A program made the translations under genes and the position numbers. A stretch of 64,000 bases of DNA, taken from Porphyromonadaceae bacterium UBA7048 (GTDB lineage Bacteria > Bacteroidota > Bacteroidia > Bacteroidales > Muribaculaceae). Positions 15,135-24,320 of the stretch are shown here, piece after piece. Below the pieces are notes generated by a model. The model ran no database searches. It saw nothing but the letters and a program-made list of their open reading frames with translations, and had not been told where the DNA came from. Location: NCBI GenBank assembly GCA_002493945.1, contig DLAL01000082.1, positions 1-64,000 of the forward strand. The letters run 5' to 3'. Positions within the stretch are counted from its first letter, which is position 1, and each line of letters starts with the position of its first letter.

Positions 15135-15883
15135 AGAAAATTTTAGCGCTTTTCATATCAGTCCTCGTATTCGCATCGGCCGCATCGGCCGCAAAAGTAA
15201 CCGCCCGTCAGCAGCTCGGGCGTCCTGACCTCGCAGCCATAGCCCGTGAGTCGGTCGACGAATCCTCGAAGTTCTTCTACCCCACGCTGTACAACAAGTT
15301 CATGAAGAACGACACGACGATGACTCCCGAGGAGTTCCAGTACTTCTACTACGGCACGATGTTCCAGGAGGACTACGACCCCTACCGCGAGGCTCCGAAT
15401 CCGGCCTTGCTTCAGGAGCTTCTCCCGATCTACGCCAAGGAGAAGCGCACACGCAATGACCGCGAGAAGATGCTCGCCTACGCCGAACAGGTCATCGAAG
15501 ACAATCCCGTCGACCTGCGTCAGCTCACCAACCGCATCTATGTCTACGAGCAGAACCGCAAGTACGACCTGGCGCGCATATGGCAGTACAAGCTCAACCA
15601 TCTGCTCCTGGTCATCGCCGCCTCCGGCACCGGTGTCGACTCCGAGAACGCGTTCATCGTTGTCTATCCTCAGCACGAGTACGACTTCCTCAACCTCTCG
15701 GGCATGACTGCCAGCAGCCAGCGCTTCGAGCCGCCGCACTACGACTTCATCACCGTCAACCGCACCGACACACGCAAGCCCGAGGGATATTTCTTCGACA
15801 TAAGCGAGCTCCTCAACCAGTACTTCATCAAGCATCCCTCCGAACTGAAGCAGGCCTCCGGCAGCAAAGGCGCTGACATGTAG
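15131..15883 (+). CDS. Secreted DUF4919-family protein
   Basis: This 250-residue protein starts at the ATG overlapping the upstream stop (ATGA) and opens with a signal peptide (MKKILALFISVLVFASAASA). The mature part resembles the Bacteroidota DUF4919 family, with conserved-looking stretches such as EFQYFYYGTMFQEDYDPYR and NAFIVVYPQHEYDFL. It is probably periplasmic or surface-associated; the function is unknown. Coupling to the small membrane protein suggests a joint envelope role. Confidence 0.75.
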   Translation: MKKILALFISVLVFASAASAAKVTARQQLGRPDLAAIARESVDESSKFFYPTLYNKFMKNDTTMTPEEFQYFYYGTMFQEDYDPYREAPNPALLQELLPIYAKEKRTRNDREKMLAYAEQVIEDNPVDLRQLTNRIYVYEQNRKYDLARIWQYKLNHLLLVIAASGTGVDSENAFIVVYPQHEYDFLNLSGMTASSQRFEPPHYDFITVNRTDTRKPEGYFFDISELLNQYFIKHPSELKQASGSKGADM

Positions 15884-15965
15884 CCTTACACGGCGTGCCG
15901 GCATCCCACAGCCTGCGGAATAGTATTTTTTACTGACTCCGGCGCACTTTTTTGCGGTAATTCTA

Positions 15966-15995
15966 TTTGAAATTCGCAAAAAGTGGTTAACTTTG
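15966..15995 (+). promoter_or_regulatory. Promoter of the M6 metalloprotease
   Basis: TTTG (15966-15969) and TAACTTTG (15988-15995) are separated by 18 bp, matching Bacteroidota -33/-7 spacing. The leader to the ATG at 16046 is about 45 nt. Confidence 0.65.
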
Positions 15996-16045
15996 TACCC
16001 TTACCGCGCAGGGTTGCGGTGTGTACCAATATTTACGAACCTCTT

Positions 16046-18736
16046 ATGAAAAAACTGACAGTTCTCCTCCTTGGGGCTCTTGCTACGGCACTCTCCGCCT
16101 ATGCAGTTCCGGCGAAACGCGGACTATTCTCCTATACCCAGCCTGACGGCACCGTCGTCAGGGCGAGTCTGGTTGGTGACGAGAATGCCCATTACTACCT
16201 CTCCGAAGACTCCGTGCCTATGCTGGCCGACGAGTCCGGCCGTCTGTGCTATGCCCTGGCCGACGACGGCGGAGCCATCACCCTTGCAGAAGGTGGCGCC
16301 GAGGATTCGCGGGTGCGCGGTGTGCGCGCCTCCGCACAGGCACGCAGGGCCAATCTCGAGCGCTTCCGGGCTGCCTTTGCCTCTTCGATTCCCCAGTCCG
16401 GCATGGGACTGTTCACATCCAGCTATCCGCGTGAGGGCAAGGTGCGCTCCCTCGTATTCCTTGTCAGCTACAAGGACATCGACTTCACCCTCGACGATCC
16501 CAAAGACTACTTCAACAGGCTCTTCAATGAGAAGGACTTCGCTGACTACGGCGCCACAGGCTCCGTCCGCGACTACTTCCTCGACCAGTCGCAGGGCCGC
16601 TTTGACATTACATACGACGTATACGGTCCTGTCACCCTCGCCAACAACCGCTCGTACTACGGGCGCAACGTGAGCGGCATGGATGGCGCCGACCAGGCTC
16701 CCGAGGAGATGGCCGAAGAAGCCGCAGAGCTCCTCAAGAACGAGATTGACTTCTCGCAGTACGACTACGACGGCGACGGAAAGATTGACAATATCTTCGT
16801 AGTGTTCGCCGGCGAGGGCGAGGCCACAGGCGGCCCGGCCGCATCGGTATGGCCGCACGCCTCGAACGTGTACAACGGCAAGTTCTACAACGGCAAGCAG
16901 CTCGACGGATACTGCTGCGTCCAGGAGTGGCTCGGCGGCTCCGACAGGCGTCCCTCTCCTATAGGCACATTCGTTCATGAGTTCTCGCACGTCATGGGTC
17001 TGCCTGACCTGTACCACACCACCGACAGCTATGCCTCATATACTCCCGGCGACTGGAGTGTGCTCGACTATGGTCCGTACAACAACGACGGCCACACGCC
17101 TCCGGCATTCAGCGCCTACGAGCGCAACGCCATGGGATGGATTGACCCTATAGTCCTTGACGGCCCCACGACCGTGTCGCTCGGGCACATTCTGGAGTCG
17201 AACAGCTGCTGCCTCATCCCCACCGAGAAGGAGACCGAATTCTTCCTTCTGGAGAACCGTCAGCAGACCGGATGGGACAAATATGTCCCCGGACACGGCA
17301 TGCTCATATGGCACGTCGACTTCAATCAGGCGATATTCGATGCCAACACGGTCAACAACAACAGCGCCCACCAGTACGTCGACATAGTCGAGGCCAACGG
17401 GCGCACCAACAATAACAGCACTTCCGTCATGGCAGGCTATCCCTTCCCCGGCACAGCAGGAGTCACCTCCTTCACGTCCGAGACTCGCCCCGCGCTCAAG
17501 TCCTGGGCCGGAAAGGCCATCGCGCTCCCTGTCACAGAAATCAATGAGACCGACGGTGTCATCACATTCGAGGTCGACGGCGGCCTGACATTCCTTGACC
17601 GTCCCTCCGCTCCCGTGATGACTGCTGCCGACGACGGCTCTGTCACCATCTCGTGGAGTCCTGTGGAGAATGCCGCCGGATATATCGTCAATATATATTC
17701 GGAGGACCACACTCCGGGTTCGTTCACTACGCAGTCCACGAGCTACACCGTCACCGGCTGCCGTCCCGAGACCGACTACTACGCCACTGTCCGCGCATAC
17801 CGCGGCTCGACGCAGTCCGAGCTCTCTGACGAAGCCACCGTGCACACTCCGTCCATAGCTTTCCGCTATCTCACTCCCGTGGCCACATCGGCCGTGATTG
17901 ACTCCGACGCACACGCCACTCTCATGTGGGAGCCCCTCGAGGGAGCAGTGTCCTATCTCCTCACTGTCGAGGCCGGCACCGAGAGCACCGGCACGACCGA
18001 GACCCTCACCTTCGGCACACCGCGCAACACATCGCTTGTCATCCCCGACGGATGGAACTGGTCAGGCACCACCAACAGCACCTATACCTCCACGACATAC
18101 TGCGTCGAGGCTCCCTCGCTCAAGATGAGCAGCGACGGTGTCGTGCTTCAGTCGCCTGTATATGACATCGACGTCAAGGGCATATCGCTGTGGATATGCG
18201 GCGCCAATGCCTCTCAGTCCAACAGTCTTCAGATAGCTGTCCGCCCCGATGCCTCGGCAGACTTCACCGCCATCCTCGATGTGTCGCCTGAGCAGTACAA
18301 CGGCAAGGGTGCAGTCATCGACATTCCCTCCGTGCCTGAGGGCAGCCGTCAGATAGCGCTCACTTATGTCAAGCGCGCCAGCGGCAACGTAGCCGTCGAC
18401 GACCTCACTCTCACCCTCGGGGGCACAGCTTTCGCCACAGTCGGCGGCTATGACCGCACAGACGTGGGCAGCGCCACATCGCACACGCTCGACGTCCCTG
18501 CCGCTGCCGGTCAGATCCGCTTCTTCGTAGAGGCCGTCAATGCTGACGGCGAGACATCGGCACGCTCCAATGTGGTCACCTCATCGGCCATGAGCGGCAT
18601 CGGTGCTGTCGAAAGCGCCGGCGCTGACGCTCCCGTCGAGTACTACAACCTCCAGGGCATACGCGTGGACCGTCCCTCGGCCGGCCTCTACATCCGCCGT
18701 CAGGGCTCGCGCACCTCGAAAGTATTTGTCCGCTGA
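16046..18736 (+). CDS. Secreted M6-family metalloprotease with C-terminal tail
   Basis: This 896-residue zinc protease starts at ATG 16046, which opens a clear signal peptide (MKKLTVLLLGALATALSAYA). An upstream in-frame start at 15983 would lie over the promoter. The catalytic domain has the zinc motif HEFSH starting at His311, with the following MGLPDLYH typical of M6 (InhA-like) peptidases. A fibronectin type III-like module follows at about 515-600, then beta-rich domains. The C-terminus (EYYNLQGIRV...GLYIRR...SKVFVR) is the short tail shared with other secreted proteins here and is probably a secretion signal. It could degrade host or dietary glycoproteins alongside the mannan locus. Confidence 0.88.
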   Translation: MKKLTVLLLGALATALSAYAVPAKRGLFSYTQPDGTVVRASLVGDENAHYYLSEDSVPMLADESGRLCYALADDGGAITLAEGGAEDSRVRGVRASAQARRANLERFRAAFASSIPQSGMGLFTSSYPREGKVRSLVFLVSYKDIDFTLDDPKDYFNRLFNEKDFADYGATGSVRDYFLDQSQGRFDITYDVYGPVTLANNRSYYGRNVSGMDGADQAPEEMAEEAAELLKNEIDFSQYDYDGDGKIDNIFVVFAGEGEATGGPAASVWPHASNVYNGKFYNGKQLDGYCCVQEWLGGSDRRPSPIGTFVHEFSHVMGLPDLYHTTDSYASYTPGDWSVLDYGPYNNDGHTPPAFSAYERNAMGWIDPIVLDGPTTVSLGHILESNSCCLIPTEKETEFFLLENRQQTGWDKYVPGHGMLIWHVDFNQAIFDANTVNNNSAHQYVDIVEANGRTNNNSTSVMAGYPFPGTAGVTSFTSETRPALKSWAGKAIALPVTEINETDGVITFEVDGGLTFLDRPSAPVMTAADDGSVTISWSPVENAAGYIVNIYSEDHTPGSFTTQSTSYTVTGCRPETDYYATVRAYRGSTQSELSDEATVHTPSIAFRYLTPVATSAVIDSDAHATLMWEPLEGAVSYLLTVEAGTESTGTTETLTFGTPRNTSLVIPDGWNWSGTTNSTYTSTTYCVEAPSLKMSSDGVVLQSPVYDIDVKGISLWICGANASQSNSLQIAVRPDASADFTAILDVSPEQYNGKGAVIDIPSVPEGSRQIALTYVKRASGNVAVDDLTLTLGGTAFATVGGYDRTDVGSATSHTLDVPAAAGQIRFFVEAVNADGETSARSNVVTSSAMSGIGAVESAGADAPVEYYNLQGIRVDRPSAGLYIRRQGSRTSKVFVR

Positions 18737-18762
18737 CACTCTGCTGCATACATACATCGAGA

Positions 18763-18797
18763 CCGCACTGTAACCTCTACAGTGCGGCCTCTGCTTT
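18763..18797 (+). terminator. Terminator of the M6 protease gene
   Basis: CCGCACTGTA (18763-18772) pairs with TACAGTGCGG (18778-18787) around a 5-nt loop. CCTCTGCTTTTA follows. Confidence 0.7.
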
Positions 18798-18813
18798 TAT
18801 AATCACCAAAACC

Positions 18814-18836
18814 ATACCGGGGACCGTCCCCGGTAT
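18814..18836 (-). terminator. Terminator of the nan operon
   Basis: ATACCGGGGAC (18814-18824) and GTCCCCGGTAT (18826-18836) are perfect inverted copies around one base, just beyond the nanT stop. On the minus strand the hairpin is followed by GGTTTTGG. Confidence 0.6.
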
Positions 18837-18849
18837 AACCAATCGTTAG

Positions 18850-20103
18850 TCATGTCATGTTGAGGGTGCGGGGCTTCAGCACCGACAGCTGGAGCACTAC
18901 GGCGAGCGCCAGCGCTCCGGCCATGCACGCGAATCCAGCGCCCATGCGGCCCTGCTCGGCCAGCGATCCCAGCACGTTGGTGGCCAGGGCGCCGATGAAG
19001 AGACCGCTCATGTTCATCAGTCCGTAGGCTGTGGCACGCGAGCGCGACGGCACGAACTGGCAGAGTATCGGCATGCAGTTGGCGTCGAACAGTCCGTAGC
19101 CGAAACCGAAAAGGACACCGGCGCCAAAGGCTGCCGCCAGACTCGTGCCGTATCCCATAAGCACGAGCGAGGGAACCATCATAAGCAGCCCTATGGCGCT
19201 GGTGTATATGCGTCCGCGCAGGTTGCGGGCCGACCATCGGTCGGCCATCGGTCCGCCGGTCATGACGCCTGCGAACGATGCCGCGGCTATAGTTATGGTG
19301 GCCAGCGGGCCGGCCGGAGCCATGTCGATGCCCAGAGTGTCGGACAGCAGCGTAGGCAGCCAGTTCTTTGTGGCCCAGCCCGGGATGGAGCACGATGCGA
19401 AGAAGAAGAGTATGGTCCAGAAGGCTACGTTCGTCACGAGCATCCCCAGCGAGGCTCCGGCGGCGCGAAGATTCGTCCGCAGGTCGGAGGCGAGACTTTC
19501 ACGCGACCCTTCGGACGGCTGCCGGCGCTTCTCGTAGAGCAGGAACACGAGCACCACGGAGTATCCTATGCCGATGATGCCGAACCAGTGGAAGGTGGCC
19601 TGCCACGATAGCTGCCCGGCGACGAAGGCTCCGAAGCCGCCCGCGGCCTGACCCATGTAGAGGCCGGTCATGTGGATGCCTATGGCGAGACTGAGCTGTC
19701 TGCCTGTGAAGTAGTCGGCAATGAGCGACAGTGCCGCGGGGATGTACAGCGCTTCGGACACTCCCATCAGTGCGCGCAGGGCGTAGACCTGGCTGTAGCT
19801 CTCGGCGTAGCCTGTCAGCAGCGTCACGGCCGACCACACGGCCAGCGACCCCACTATCAGCCACTTGCGGTTCACGCGGTCGGCCACCATGCCCGAGACT
19901 GGGCTCATGAGGCCGTAGATCCACATGAAGGCCGCCATCAGCTTGCCGAACATCAGCTTGCTCTCGAGGTCGGTTATGTCCACGGCCATGGCGTCGCGCA
20001 TGGTCGACAGCATCTGCCGGTCCGTATAGTTCAGCAGTGCCACTGTCCAGAGCAGTGCCACCACCATCCACGGATACCATGATTTCGCTCGTATATTGCT
20101 CAT
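18850..20103 (-). CDS. nanT: MFS transporter, likely sialic acid importer
   Basis: This 417-residue protein has about 12 membrane helices and belongs to the major facilitator superfamily (anion:cation symporter-like), with the N-terminal NYTDRQMLSTM motif and a charged central loop (EKRRQPSEGSRES). It is the last gene of a minus-strand operon behind nanL and nanE, the same order as nanLET of Bacteroides fragilis, where the MFS protein carries N-acetylneuraminate across the inner membrane. The substrate is therefore inferred from context; N-acetylmannosamine or a related sugar is possible. Confidence 0.85.
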   Translation of the reverse strand: MSNIRAKSWYPWMVVALLWTVALLNYTDRQMLSTMRDAMAVDITDLESKLMFGKLMAAFMWIYGLMSPVSGMVADRVNRKWLIVGSLAVWSAVTLLTGYAESYSQVYALRALMGVSEALYIPAALSLIADYFTGRQLSLAIGIHMTGLYMGQAAGGFGAFVAGQLSWQATFHWFGIIGIGYSVVLVFLLYEKRRQPSEGSRESLASDLRTNLRAAGASLGMLVTNVAFWTILFFFASCSIPGWATKNWLPTLLSDTLGIDMAPAGPLATITIAAASFAGVMTGGPMADRWSARNLRGRIYTSAIGLLMMVPSLVLMGYGTSLAAAFGAGVLFGFGYGLFDANCMPILCQFVPSRSRATAYGLMNMSGLFIGALATNVLGSLAEQGRMGAGFACMAGALALAVVLQLSVLKPRTLNMT

Positions 20104-20224
20104 TTGAAGTGCGGTGCGGTCGTGTTTATGTATGCGGAATGAATGTATGCCGGGACCCGGCGAAAATGATGGAGTGGAAATGATGAGGAATAAACTTTTC
20201 GCCGGGCCATGTCATACGTGTGCG

Positions 20225-21406
20225 TTATGGCTGCGCGCCCAGTATGTCGGAGCACAGCATGGCTGCCTTCACCATCATGCGCGGGATGTGGAAGGGGCCT
20301 TTGAAGATGTTTCCTTTTGCAGGCTGCGCCACGGTGCCGTCGCGGTGCAGGTAGCCGAACCACTCGCCGAATTCGGGGTCGGGCAGGTGCGCCCACGCCC
20401 AGTCGTGGGCCTGACGGTGCATCTGGAGGTACTTGATGTTGCCCGTGGTCTCGTAGGCGCTCAGCGTAGCTATGATGGCCTCGGTCTGCGGCCACCAGAA
20501 TTTCATGTCCTGCGAGTAGTCCTGGCAGGGCAGGCCGCGGCAGTCGCGTAAGTTGATGATACCGCCGTACTCCCGGTCCCAGCCCCAGTCCCACGACCAG
20601 TCGAGTATGGTGGTGGCCATGTGGGTGAGTTCGGCGTCGCGGCCCCGGTGGCGCGCCTCGTCGAGTAGGAACCACGCCGTCTCTATGCAGTGTCCGGGAT
20701 TGACGGTGCGTCCGGCGCAGGTGTCGATAAGACCTCCGTCGGGCGTCACGGTCTCCAGCATAGCCTTGAATTCGGGTCTGATGAAGAGTTTGAGGCGCTC
20801 TATCGACCGGTCGATGCGCTCGTCGAGCAGCGGGTCGGGCATGACGCCGCGTATGACCGCGGCGGTGTTGATGAGTATCATTGTCACCGAGTGTCCTATG
20901 GCTTTCAGGGCCGGCAGGTATTTGTCAGGAAGGAGTCCCGGAGTGTCGGTGAAGCGTAGTATCTCTTTGAACAGTGTGAGAGCCTTTTCGGCATAAGAGC
21001 CGTCGCCTGAGGCTTTGGCGTATTCGGCCATTGCTATGGCGGCGAAGCACTCCGAGAACACATAGCGGCGCTTGCGCAGCGGTGTGCCGTCGGCTGTCAC
21101 TTCAAAGAACATCCGGCCGTCCCGGTCGAAGCAGTGTGCCTCGATGAAATCGAGGCAACTTTTCGACGCGGCAAGCCACTGTTCGTTGTTCATGATGTTG
21201 TTGTAGGCATAGGCCGCCGTGAATCCGAAGCGGCCCTGAAACCATACCGACTTTGTCGTGTCGATGACTGTACCGTCACGGTCAAGGCAGGTATAGATGC
21301 CGCCGTTGACTCTGTCGAGCCCGTGTTTCAGCCAGAACGGCATGATGTCGTCTGTCAGGCTCTTGCGGTAAAGCTCCGAGAAGTCGGAGAGATAATGGTA
21401 TGGCAT
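20225..21406 (-). CDS. nanE: N-acylglucosamine 2-epimerase (AGE family)
   Basis: This is an (alpha/alpha)6-barrel enzyme of the AGE/renin-binding-protein family, with hallmark segments GRFGFTAAYAYN, GHCIETAWFLLDEARHRG and MKFWWPQTEAI. In this pathway it converts N-acetylmannosamine to N-acetylglucosamine after NanL cleavage. I chose ATG 21406 (MPYHYLSDF, 393 residues), where family similarity starts; an in-frame start at 21457 would add 17 residues. AGE relatives include mannose isomerases and cellobiose epimerases, but the neighbouring lyase and transporter favour the sialic-acid role. Confidence 0.87.
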   Translation of the reverse strand: MPYHYLSDFSELYRKSLTDDIMPFWLKHGLDRVNGGIYTCLDRDGTVIDTTKSVWFQGRFGFTAAYAYNNIMNNEQWLAASKSCLDFIEAHCFDRDGRMFFEVTADGTPLRKRRYVFSECFAAIAMAEYAKASGDGSYAEKALTLFKEILRFTDTPGLLPDKYLPALKAIGHSVTMILINTAAVIRGVMPDPLLDERIDRSIERLKLFIRPEFKAMLETVTPDGGLIDTCAGRTVNPGHCIETAWFLLDEARHRGRDAELTHMATTILDWSWDWGWDREYGGIINLRDCRGLPCQDYSQDMKFWWPQTEAIIATLSAYETTGNIKYLQMHRQAHDWAWAHLPDPEFGEWFGYLHRDGTVAQPAKGNIFKGPFHIPRMMVKAAMLCSDILGAQP

Positions 21407-21457
21407 AGTGATGAAGGTGTGTCCGAGTGTGTCCCGGCTGTCGGATTCTCTGGTCAT

Positions 21458-21637
21458 CGGCCGGAGACATACTTGCGGATAGCGTTTTTCAGATGGTGGT
21501 TGATTGTCAGATGAAAAGGGTTGGGGCAGCGGTCCCGGCCCGATGCCGGGATATTGTTTTCAGCGAGTCATATATCTCTTGATATATGTATATATGTGTC
21601 GGTGGTGAGTGTTCTGCTTTCGGCGGAGGGCCGGGGT
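21458..21637. other. nanE-nanL spacer with small hairpins
   Basis: The spacer holds two hairpins: TCCCGGC (21533-21539) with GCCGGGA (21545-21551), and CATATATC (21569-21576) with GATATATG (21581-21588, 4-nt loop). No promoter box is clear. They may set relative expression of nanL and nanE. Confidence 0.4.
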
Positions 21638-22552
21638 CTATCTGTTGCAGCGGTCGAAGAATCCTATGGCTTCGAGTTCGGCCTTCATTGCGGCTTCCTC
21701 GTCATCGGTCATGTTCTGGAATGGTGTTCGGTTGGGCCCGAGGTCAAGGCCTATGAGTTTCATTATACGCTTGCCTCCGACGATGTTGCCTCGGTAGCGG
21801 CATATCACGTTGATGACTTCCTGTGAGAAGTTCTGCTTCTCTCTGGCGGTCTCGATGTCGCCGGCGTTCCAGGCTTCGATGATGCCTGTGAGCTCGCGGC
21901 CATTGTAGTTTGTGGTACCGCCGATACCTCCCCGGGCTCCTCCCAGGGCCAGCGATGCCAGTATGGTCTCGTCCTGTCCGTGCAGCATGTCGTACTTACC
22001 TCCGGCGTAGAGGCGGCACTGGTTGTATTCGTACAGGCTCTCGTAGGTGTACTTGATGCCGGCGAAGTTCGGTATGCGTCCGTCGACGGCCTCAAGCAGC
22101 TTGGCCATTGGCAGATAAGCGCCGTTGAATGCCGGGATGTGATAGTAGTAGAACGGCAGTGCGGGGGCGGCTTCGGCTATGGCCTGACAGTATTGCACGA
22201 GCTCTTCGATGCGTCCGATGCGCGGAAAAGGAGGTGCCATAGCGCCGATGCCCCAGGCGCCGGCTTCGGCGGCGTGGCGGGCCAGGCCGATGCTTTCGCG
22301 CAGACAGCAGCTTCCTGTGTGGACTATCACCTTGAAGTCCTCGGGAGCGGCTTCTATCCATGCTTCGGCAATCCGGCGGCGTTCGTCAGGAGTGAGCATA
22401 TATCCCTCGCCTGACGAGCCGTTGACAAAGACTCCGCGAAGACCGTTTCGCACGAGCATGGCGGCGTAGGCCGGGATAGGCTCTACGCTGATGTCGCCGT
22501 TGGCGTGCATCGGAGTGAACGGAGCATCGATGAGTCCTTTGATTTTCTCCAT
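21638..22552 (-). CDS. nanL: N-acetylneuraminate lyase
   Basis: This 304-residue TIM-barrel aldolase of the DHDPS/NAL family cleaves sialic acid to N-acetylmannosamine and pyruvate. Key residues are visible: the carboxylate-binding loop GSSGEG at 45-50, Tyr137 in YYYHIP, and the Schiff-base Lys167 in FAGIKYTY. The length is typical. It heads the minus-strand nanL-nanE-nanT operon and is divergent from a ROK regulator across a 443-bp region with a nested palindrome. Confidence 0.92.
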   Translation of the reverse strand: MEKIKGLIDAPFTPMHANGDISVEPIPAYAAMLVRNGLRGVFVNGSSGEGYMLTPDERRRIAEAWIEAAPEDFKVIVHTGSCCLRESIGLARHAAEAGAWGIGAMAPPFPRIGRIEELVQYCQAIAEAAPALPFYYYHIPAFNGAYLPMAKLLEAVDGRIPNFAGIKYTYESLYEYNQCRLYAGGKYDMLHGQDETILASLALGGARGGIGGTTNYNGRELTGIIEAWNAGDIETAREKQNFSQEVINVICRYRGNIVGGKRIMKLIGLDLGPNRTPFQNMTDDEEAAMKAELEAIGFFDRCNR

Positions 22553-22728
22553 AATTGTGTTCGTTGTTTTTGAGTTTGGAGGGGAGTTGTTATTGTGTAT
22601 CAGATAGACGGGTCACTTCAGACACTTTTGCGGTACATCGTCCCCCGGACCTGCTGCTGGCAGGCTCCTGTATGGCAATTATGTGTGGTCGTGCAGATTG
22701 CATTTAGGATAAGGGGACATGATTATGC

Positions 22729-22771
22729 TGCAAAATAACAAAAACATTTTTAAATGTACAAGCATTTTGCA
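22729..22771. promoter_or_regulatory. Nested palindrome between nanL and ROK gene (candidate operator)
   Basis: Two inverted pairs share one centre near 22750: the outer TGCAAAAT (22729-22736) with ATTTTGCA (22764-22771), and the inner self-complementary ACATTTTTAAATGT (22744-22757, near-perfect dyad). It lies between the divergent genes and is AT-rich, like known ROK-family operators. The remainder of the 443-bp region (22553-22995) shows no gene. Confidence 0.5.
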
Positions 22772-22948
22772 AATATTTTATTTTAATCATGTGTTTTTTA
22801 TTATACTTTTTCGGGGAGGCATCGCCGGGGGCTTCTGCTCTGATCATTCTTTCTTTTATAGACATATGGTTCTGACGTTCTCCGGCGTGCTTTGCGGTGC
22901 CCCGGACATTTATTCACAGACCTTGCCTGTCATTAGAAATTTTTTTGC

Positions 22949-22956
22949 TAACTTTG
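22949..22956 (+). promoter_or_regulatory. -7 box of the ROK regulator gene
   Basis: TAACTTTG is a perfect TAnnTTTG match 40-47 nt upstream of the ATG at 22996. Confidence 0.6.
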
Positions 22957-22995
22957 CGAAAGATAACCTGAGCTTTAAGTAACTTCGTACCGGCT

Positions 22996-24198
22996 ATGTC
23001 ACTCTCATCCATCATTGCACCTGATTGTAACAGTACCAAGAAGCGTATCATCACTATATTCTTCTACAACCGCAGTATGACGATTCCCGAGCTGTCAAAG
23101 GAGCTGAATCTGAGTGTCCCGACTGTATCGAAGCTCGTCAGCGAGCTCGTCGAGGAGGAGATTCTCACCGACTACGGCAAGAGTGAATCGAAGACCGGGC
23201 GGCGCCCCAGCACATACGGTCTCAATCCTCAGTCAGGCTACTTCCTGGGCATTGATATAAAGAAGGACCATCTCAATCTGGGCATATCCGATTTCAATGG
23301 CGAGATTGTCCGCCGGGAGTTTGATATTCCTTATCCCTGGACGGGAGCAGTGCGCGAGGAACTCGACCGCATCATCGAACTGGTGCGCGACTTCGTCGCA
23401 TCCTCCGGCATAGAGCTGCCGAAGATTCTGAACGCATGTGTCAATATCGGCGGCCGGGTCAACTCCTATACGGGGTACAGCCACAGTTATTTCAATTTCG
23501 ACGAGACTCCGCTTGCCGACGTGCTTTCCGATGCTCTGGGCATGAATGTGTGCGTAGACAACGATTCGCGTTCCATGGCTTACGGCGAATATCTCTGCGG
23601 CTCGGTCAGGGGAGAGAAGGACGTGCTCTACGTTAACCTCGGATGGGGACTCGGTCTCGGCATTATTATAAGCGGAGCAGTCTACGGAGGCAAGTCGGGA
23701 TATGCCGGCGAGTTCGGCCATGTCTATGCCTTCGACAACGAGATTCTCTGCCACTGCGGCAAGAAAGGATGTCTTGAGACCGAGGTGTCGGGCATGGCGC
23801 TCCACCGCCATGTCACCGAGGCGCTCTCGCAGGGCAAGGTGTCATGCCTGTCGCGCCTGATGGAGGAGCAGGGCAGCATCACCCTGCGCAACATCGTCGA
23901 CGCCATCAATGCCGAAGACATCCTCTGCATCGAGATTCTTGAGGACATCGGGCGCAAACTCGGGCGTCATCTGGCCAATCTGATCAATATCTTCAATCCC
24001 GAGCTGGTGGTCATCGGAGGCACACTTGCAGCCGTGGGCGACTATCTCATCCAGCCCGTCCGTCAGGCCGTCAAGAAGCACTCCCTGCGCCTGGTCAACA
24101 GCGACAGCCGCATCATCTGCTCGCGTCTTGACGAGCGCGCAGGCGTCATCGGCGCATGCATGACTGCCCGCAGACTCATGTTCGAGCGCAGTTATTGA
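22996..24198 (+). CDS. ROK-family transcriptional regulator (NagC/Mlc-like)
   Basis: This 400-residue protein has an N-terminal winged helix-turn-helix (about 15-70; MTIPELSKELNLSVPTVSKLV) joined to a ROK sugar-binding domain. The latter has the phosphate/sugar loops NLGWGLGLGIIISG and VDNDSRSMAYGE, and the zinc motif CHCGKKGC starting at Cys252. Such proteins repress sugar genes until they bind an amino sugar or its phosphate. Divergence from nanLET suggests it controls sialic-acid catabolism; it also lies directly upstream of the HTCS gene. Whether the ROK domain retains kinase activity cannot be judged here. Confidence 0.85.
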   Translation: MSLSSIIAPDCNSTKKRIITIFFYNRSMTIPELSKELNLSVPTVSKLVSELVEEEILTDYGKSESKTGRRPSTYGLNPQSGYFLGIDIKKDHLNLGISDFNGEIVRREFDIPYPWTGAVREELDRIIELVRDFVASSGIELPKILNACVNIGGRVNSYTGYSHSYFNFDETPLADVLSDALGMNVCVDNDSRSMAYGEYLCGSVRGEKDVLYVNLGWGLGLGIIISGAVYGGKSGYAGEFGHVYAFDNEILCHCGKKGCLETEVSGMALHRHVTEALSQGKVSCLSRLMEEQGSITLRNIVDAINAEDILCIEILEDIGRKLGRHLANLINIFNPELVVIGGTLAAVGDYLIQPVRQAVKKHSLRLVNSDSRIICSRLDERAGVIGACMTARRLMFERSY

Positions 24199-24214
24199 AA
24201 ATGCGCAAAAAAAT

Positions 24215-24297
24215 GAATAGTGACAGTTCTGTGTCACTATTCCGTACTAACGTGTCATTATCCAGCACCGATTAAAATTGTCACTTTGGTATTTTTG
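24215..24297 (+). promoter_or_regulatory. HTCS promoter with TGTCAYTA operator repeats
   Basis: GAATAGTGACA (24215-24225) and TGTCACTATTC (24232-24242) are perfect 11-bp inverted copies with a 6-bp spacer. A second direct copy, TGTCATTATCC, starts at 24253, exactly 21 bp after the first. The -7 box TATTTTTG is at 24290-24297. The CACTA and CATTA cores lie 55 and 34 bp before it. A weaker TGTCACTT lies at 24279. This is the best example of the motif found at four promoters of the locus, and suggests autoregulation. Confidence 0.7.
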
Positions 24298-24320
24298 CCC
24301 CGTAAACCTTAGAATGATTT

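Noticed and set aside
15928..15945. GAATAGT...ACT sequence upstream of the M6 protease
   Set aside because: It lacks the GACA/TGTC part of the operator and the spacing does not fit.
22928..22935. TGTCATTA half-site near the ROK promoter
   Set aside because: Its distance to the -7 box (18 bp from the CATTA core) does not match the 34/55-bp geometry and there is no partner copy, so it is probably chance.
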